This document shows, piece by piece, positions 12,625 through 14,493 of a stretch of 14,493 bases of DNA. The stretch covers positions 1-14,493 of the forward strand of contig JAFVEU010000301.1 of the NCBI GenBank assembly GCA_017475845.1, read 5' to 3'. Below the pieces are notes generated by a model. The model did not search any database, was not told the origin of the DNA, and saw only the letters and a list, made by a program, of their open reading frames with translations. The position numbers were made by a program, and so were the translations under genes. Within the stretch, counting starts at the first letter, position 1. Each line of letters opens with the position of its first letter. The stretch is from Lachnospiraceae bacterium (GTDB taxonomy: Bacteria; Bacillota; Clostridia; Lachnospirales; Lachnospiraceae).

Positions 12625-13503
12625 TTAAATATCGTCGCTCTTGAAAACTTTGTTGATCAAAAAGGTCATGATCAGGCAGAGTACCAGAAGTACCGTTCCT
12701 ATGGCACTGGCGTAGCCGTACTTGAAATACTTGAAGCCCTGTTCGTACAGGTGGGTTGCCAGTACGTGAGTCATCTTATTGGGTCCGCCCTCCGTCATAT
12801 TGAAGATCAGATCGAAGAACTTCAGGGAACCGATGGCATTTAAGGACATGGCCGTTCCCACCATGGGCTTGATAAGAGGCAGGGTGATGTATCTGAAAGC
12901 CTGTACCCGGTTGCAGCCGTCTATATATGAGGCCTCATAAAGAGAGGTGCTGATCCCGGAGATTTGGGCCATGTATAACATCATTGACTGTCCCACATAC
13001 TGCCACAGGGCCACAAAGGCGATGACCCACATGGGAAGGATGATAAATCCGTTAATATCCATGAGCCAGAGAGGCCCTTCCATTCCGAATTTCTGCAGGA
13101 TCTGGTTGATACCAAGCTTCGGGCTGAAGATGAACATCCAGAGGAGACCCAGAGCTGCGGATGAAAGTACGCAGGGCAGGTAGATCACATTCTTGAAGAA
13201 GTTTCTTCCTTTCTTGATGTTTGTCAGCAGTCCTGCCAGGATAAGACCCATTATAAGCTGGCTTACGCAGGAAAAGATCAGAAAGAACAAAGAATTCTTC
13301 AGTGCTGTCACCATGGTAGGGTCTATGATGAGGTTTTTATAATTCTTCAGGCCTACGAACTTAGGCTTTGTCAGGGCGTCGTAATTACAGAAGGAGTAGT
13401 AGACGGACTGACAAATCGGAATGAATAAAATGAATGTAAACAATAAGAATGCCGGCAATACGAATATCGCTATGGCTTTTTTGTCTCTCAGCAGTTTGTT
13501 CAT
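12625..13503 (-). CDS. CUT1 sugar ABC transporter permease, MalF type
   Basis: Second channel subunit of the importer. The 292 residues have about six membrane helices, an N-terminal ILFIPICQSVYYSF segment typical of the short MalF/UgpA class, and the EAA loop (about 186-209: SLYEASYIDGCN, then LP). The ATG at 13503 has an AAAGGA a short distance upstream. The gene follows the solute-binding protein gene after 84 bases containing a strong stem-loop. No ATP-binding subunit is encoded in the visible operon. Confidence 0.95.
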   Translation of the reverse strand: MNKLLRDKKAIAIFVLPAFLLFTFILFIPICQSVYYSFCNYDALTKPKFVGLKNYKNLIIDPTMVTALKNSLFFLIFSCVSQLIMGLILAGLLTNIKKGRNFFKNVIYLPCVLSSAALGLLWMFIFSPKLGINQILQKFGMEGPLWLMDINGFIILPMWVIAFVALWQYVGQSMMLYMAQISGISTSLYEASYIDGCNRVQAFRYITLPLIKPMVGTAMSLNAIGSLKFFDLIFNMTEGGPNKMTHVLATHLYEQGFKYFKYGYASAIGTVLLVLCLIMTFLINKVFKSDDI

Positions 13504-13534
13504 TCTTTTTCCTTTCTTATCCTTTCTTTGTAGG

Positions 13535-13560
13535 GGGGCAGGGATATAGATCCCTGCCCC
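13535..13560 (-). other. Intercistronic stem-loop between binding protein and permease genes
   Basis: GGGGCAGGGAT (13535-13545) and ATCCCTGCCCC (13550-13560) form a perfect 11-base, GC-rich stem with the four-base loop ATAG. No T-run follows on the minus strand, so full termination is unlikely. In comparable operons such as malE-malF a hairpin at this position stabilises the binding-protein mRNA, giving more binding protein than permease; that role is inferred here. Confidence 0.7.
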
Positions 13561-13587
13561 TTGAAATAATGCTTATTTAACCGGTGC

Positions 13588-14493
13588 TTACTTGTTGGCA
13601 GCGTACCATGCATCCATATCATCGAATGCCTGCTCGGGTGTCTTCTGACCGAGATATATTGCTACCATGTTGTCATCAAAGGTTGAACCTGCTTCGGTTG
13701 AGAACAGTGACTCGTTGTAGAAACCGAAGGTTGAGCTTGCGTTGGAGAAGATATCCATAACGTCTGCAAGCTGAGCGGGAGCCTTGGAAGCGTCATACTG
13801 AACTTTGGTTACGGGGATCTTTCCGCCGACTTCTGCGGTATACTTCTGAGCTGTATCGTCTGTGAAGTACTTCATAAGAGCTATGCAGGCTTCAGGAGAC
13901 TTTGTGGTTGAGCTCATTGCAAGAGAGTCAGACTTTGCTATAACCCTGTTAGGATCATTTCCGCCGGGGATCTCAGGGAACTGGAATACGCCGCACTTTG
14001 CTTCGAAGTCGGGATTCTCACCGTTGATCTGTCCGATTGCCCATGAACCCTGGATAAGGATAGCTGCTTCCTCGTTGTAAAGGCCTGCTGTAGCAACGTC
14101 GTTTGTATCGCCGGCTGCTGTAGGCTGGAAGTACTGTGAAAGCTCAACGAGCTTGTTGGCTGCTGCGATGGTCTTGGGATTGTTCCACTTCTCTTCGCCG
14201 GACTCGATCTTCTTCAGATCTACGCCTTCTCTGTCACAGAGATAACCTGCGAGCATTGAGAGACACCAAGCTGTTCCTGCGGAAATGGTGATGGGGTTGT
14301 GACCCTTTTCCTTGATCTTCTTGCAGGCATCGATGAGCTCGTCCCATGTCTTGGGAGCGGAAACGCCTGCTTCTGCGAACATATCCTTGTTGTAGAATAC
14401 GCAAGCTGCTGCAATGTTAAGAGGTACTGCATAGATCTTGCCGTCATAGGTCTGCTGTGCGAATACAGCGTCACTGGAGAAGGAGCCCTTCCA
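13588..14493 (-). CDS. Sugar ABC transporter solute-binding protein, family 1 (N-terminus beyond window)
   Basis: Extracellular lipoprotein that captures the sugar for the CUT1 importer. The frame is open to the last base of the window, so 301 C-terminal residues are seen and the signal peptide is missing. Family features include YDGKIYAVPLNIAAACVFYN near the visible start, TWDELIDACKKIKEKG, and AAILIQGSWAIG (residues aligned with the ligand-binding Trp/Gly region). The C-terminus QAFDDMDAWYAANK is typical. The ATG at 14380-14382 is internal. It is the first visible gene of the operon and is likely the most highly expressed, given the hairpin after it. Confidence 0.95.
   Translation of the reverse strand, partial: WKGSFSSDAVFAQQTYDGKIYAVPLNIAAACVFYNKDMFAEAGVSAPKTWDELIDACKKIKEKGHNPITISAGTAWCLSMLAGYLCDREGVDLKKIESGEEKWNNPKTIAAANKLVELSQYFQPTAAGDTNDVATAGLYNEEAAILIQGSWAIGQINGENPDFEAKCGVFQFPEIPGGNDPNRVIAKSDSLAMSSTTKSPEACIALMKYFTDDTAQKYTAEVGGKIPVTKVQYDASKAPAQLADVMDIFSNASSTFGFYNESLFSTEAGSTFDDNMVAIYLGQKTPEQAFDDMDAWYAANK

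Noticed and set aside
13531..13565. Transcription terminator splitting the sugar-uptake operon
   Set aside because: The stem is strong but no T-run follows on the coding strand, and the genes on both sides belong to one transporter.

Overview
The window looks like a chromosomal piece of a rumen or gut Lachnospiraceae-type Firmicute (Butyrivibrio or relatives). This is inferred from several features: a clostridial-order rnfA-rnfB end with apbE attached, AGGAGG-type ribosome binding sites, frequent AGG and ATA codons, moderate GC with AT-rich intergenic gaps, several cell-wall hydrolases, and a GH43/CUT1 sugar-uptake operon. No rRNA, tRNA, CRISPR array or insertion sequence was seen.

Layout. 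(1) 1-3441, plus strand: the end of an Rnf operon (rnfA truncated by the window, rnfB), the flavin transferase apbE, and a membrane-anchored GH25 lysozyme-like protein. All are packed tightly or overlap, and a perfect 36-base palindrome follows. (2) 3494-4297, minus strand: a protein with two AP2-like DNA-binding domains around a degenerate HNH core, preceded by a terminator-like leader hairpin. (3) 4298-4652: a 355-base AT-rich divergent intergenic region with strand-biased ACAAA repeats and a strong sigma-A promoter. (4) 4653-5441: an exported SleB-type cell-wall hydrolase with a coiled coil, ending in a terminator. The promoter for thrC lies inside that terminator. (5) 5540-7809, plus strand: thrC (probably near-leaderless), then an RsbW-like anti-sigma kinase overlapping it by four bases, then an RsbV-like STAS antagonist. 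(6) 7826-8647, minus strand: a CheX-like protein and a stand-alone CheY-like receiver, with a promoter and a Fur/PerR-like box upstream. (7) 8812-10182, plus strand: a citrate synthase with its own terminator. (8) 10255-10608, minus strand: a small three-helix membrane protein of unknown function. (9) 10803-14493, minus strand: a sugar-uptake operon transcribed right to left, consisting of a solute-binding protein (truncated by the window), two CUT1 permeases and a cytoplasmic GH43 glycosidase.

How the parts work together. Rnf oxidises ferredoxin, reduces NAD+ and exports ions; ApbE covalently attaches FMN to the Rnf subunits. The sugar operon imports an oligosaccharide that GH43 would cleave inside the cell. 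It carries no ATPase gene, so a shared MsmK/UgpC-type ATPase elsewhere is likely. RsbW/RsbV and CheX/CheY form two small signalling pairs that meet tail to tail, with no sigma factor, phosphatase or histidine kinase in the window.

The most unusual items are the AP2-HNH-AP2 protein with its leader hairpin, the near-leaderless thrC start inside a terminator, the OmpR/WalR-like direct repeats at the hydrolase promoter, the GH25 lacking a catalytic Asp, and the paired signalling modules. I saw no clearly new multi-gene system.
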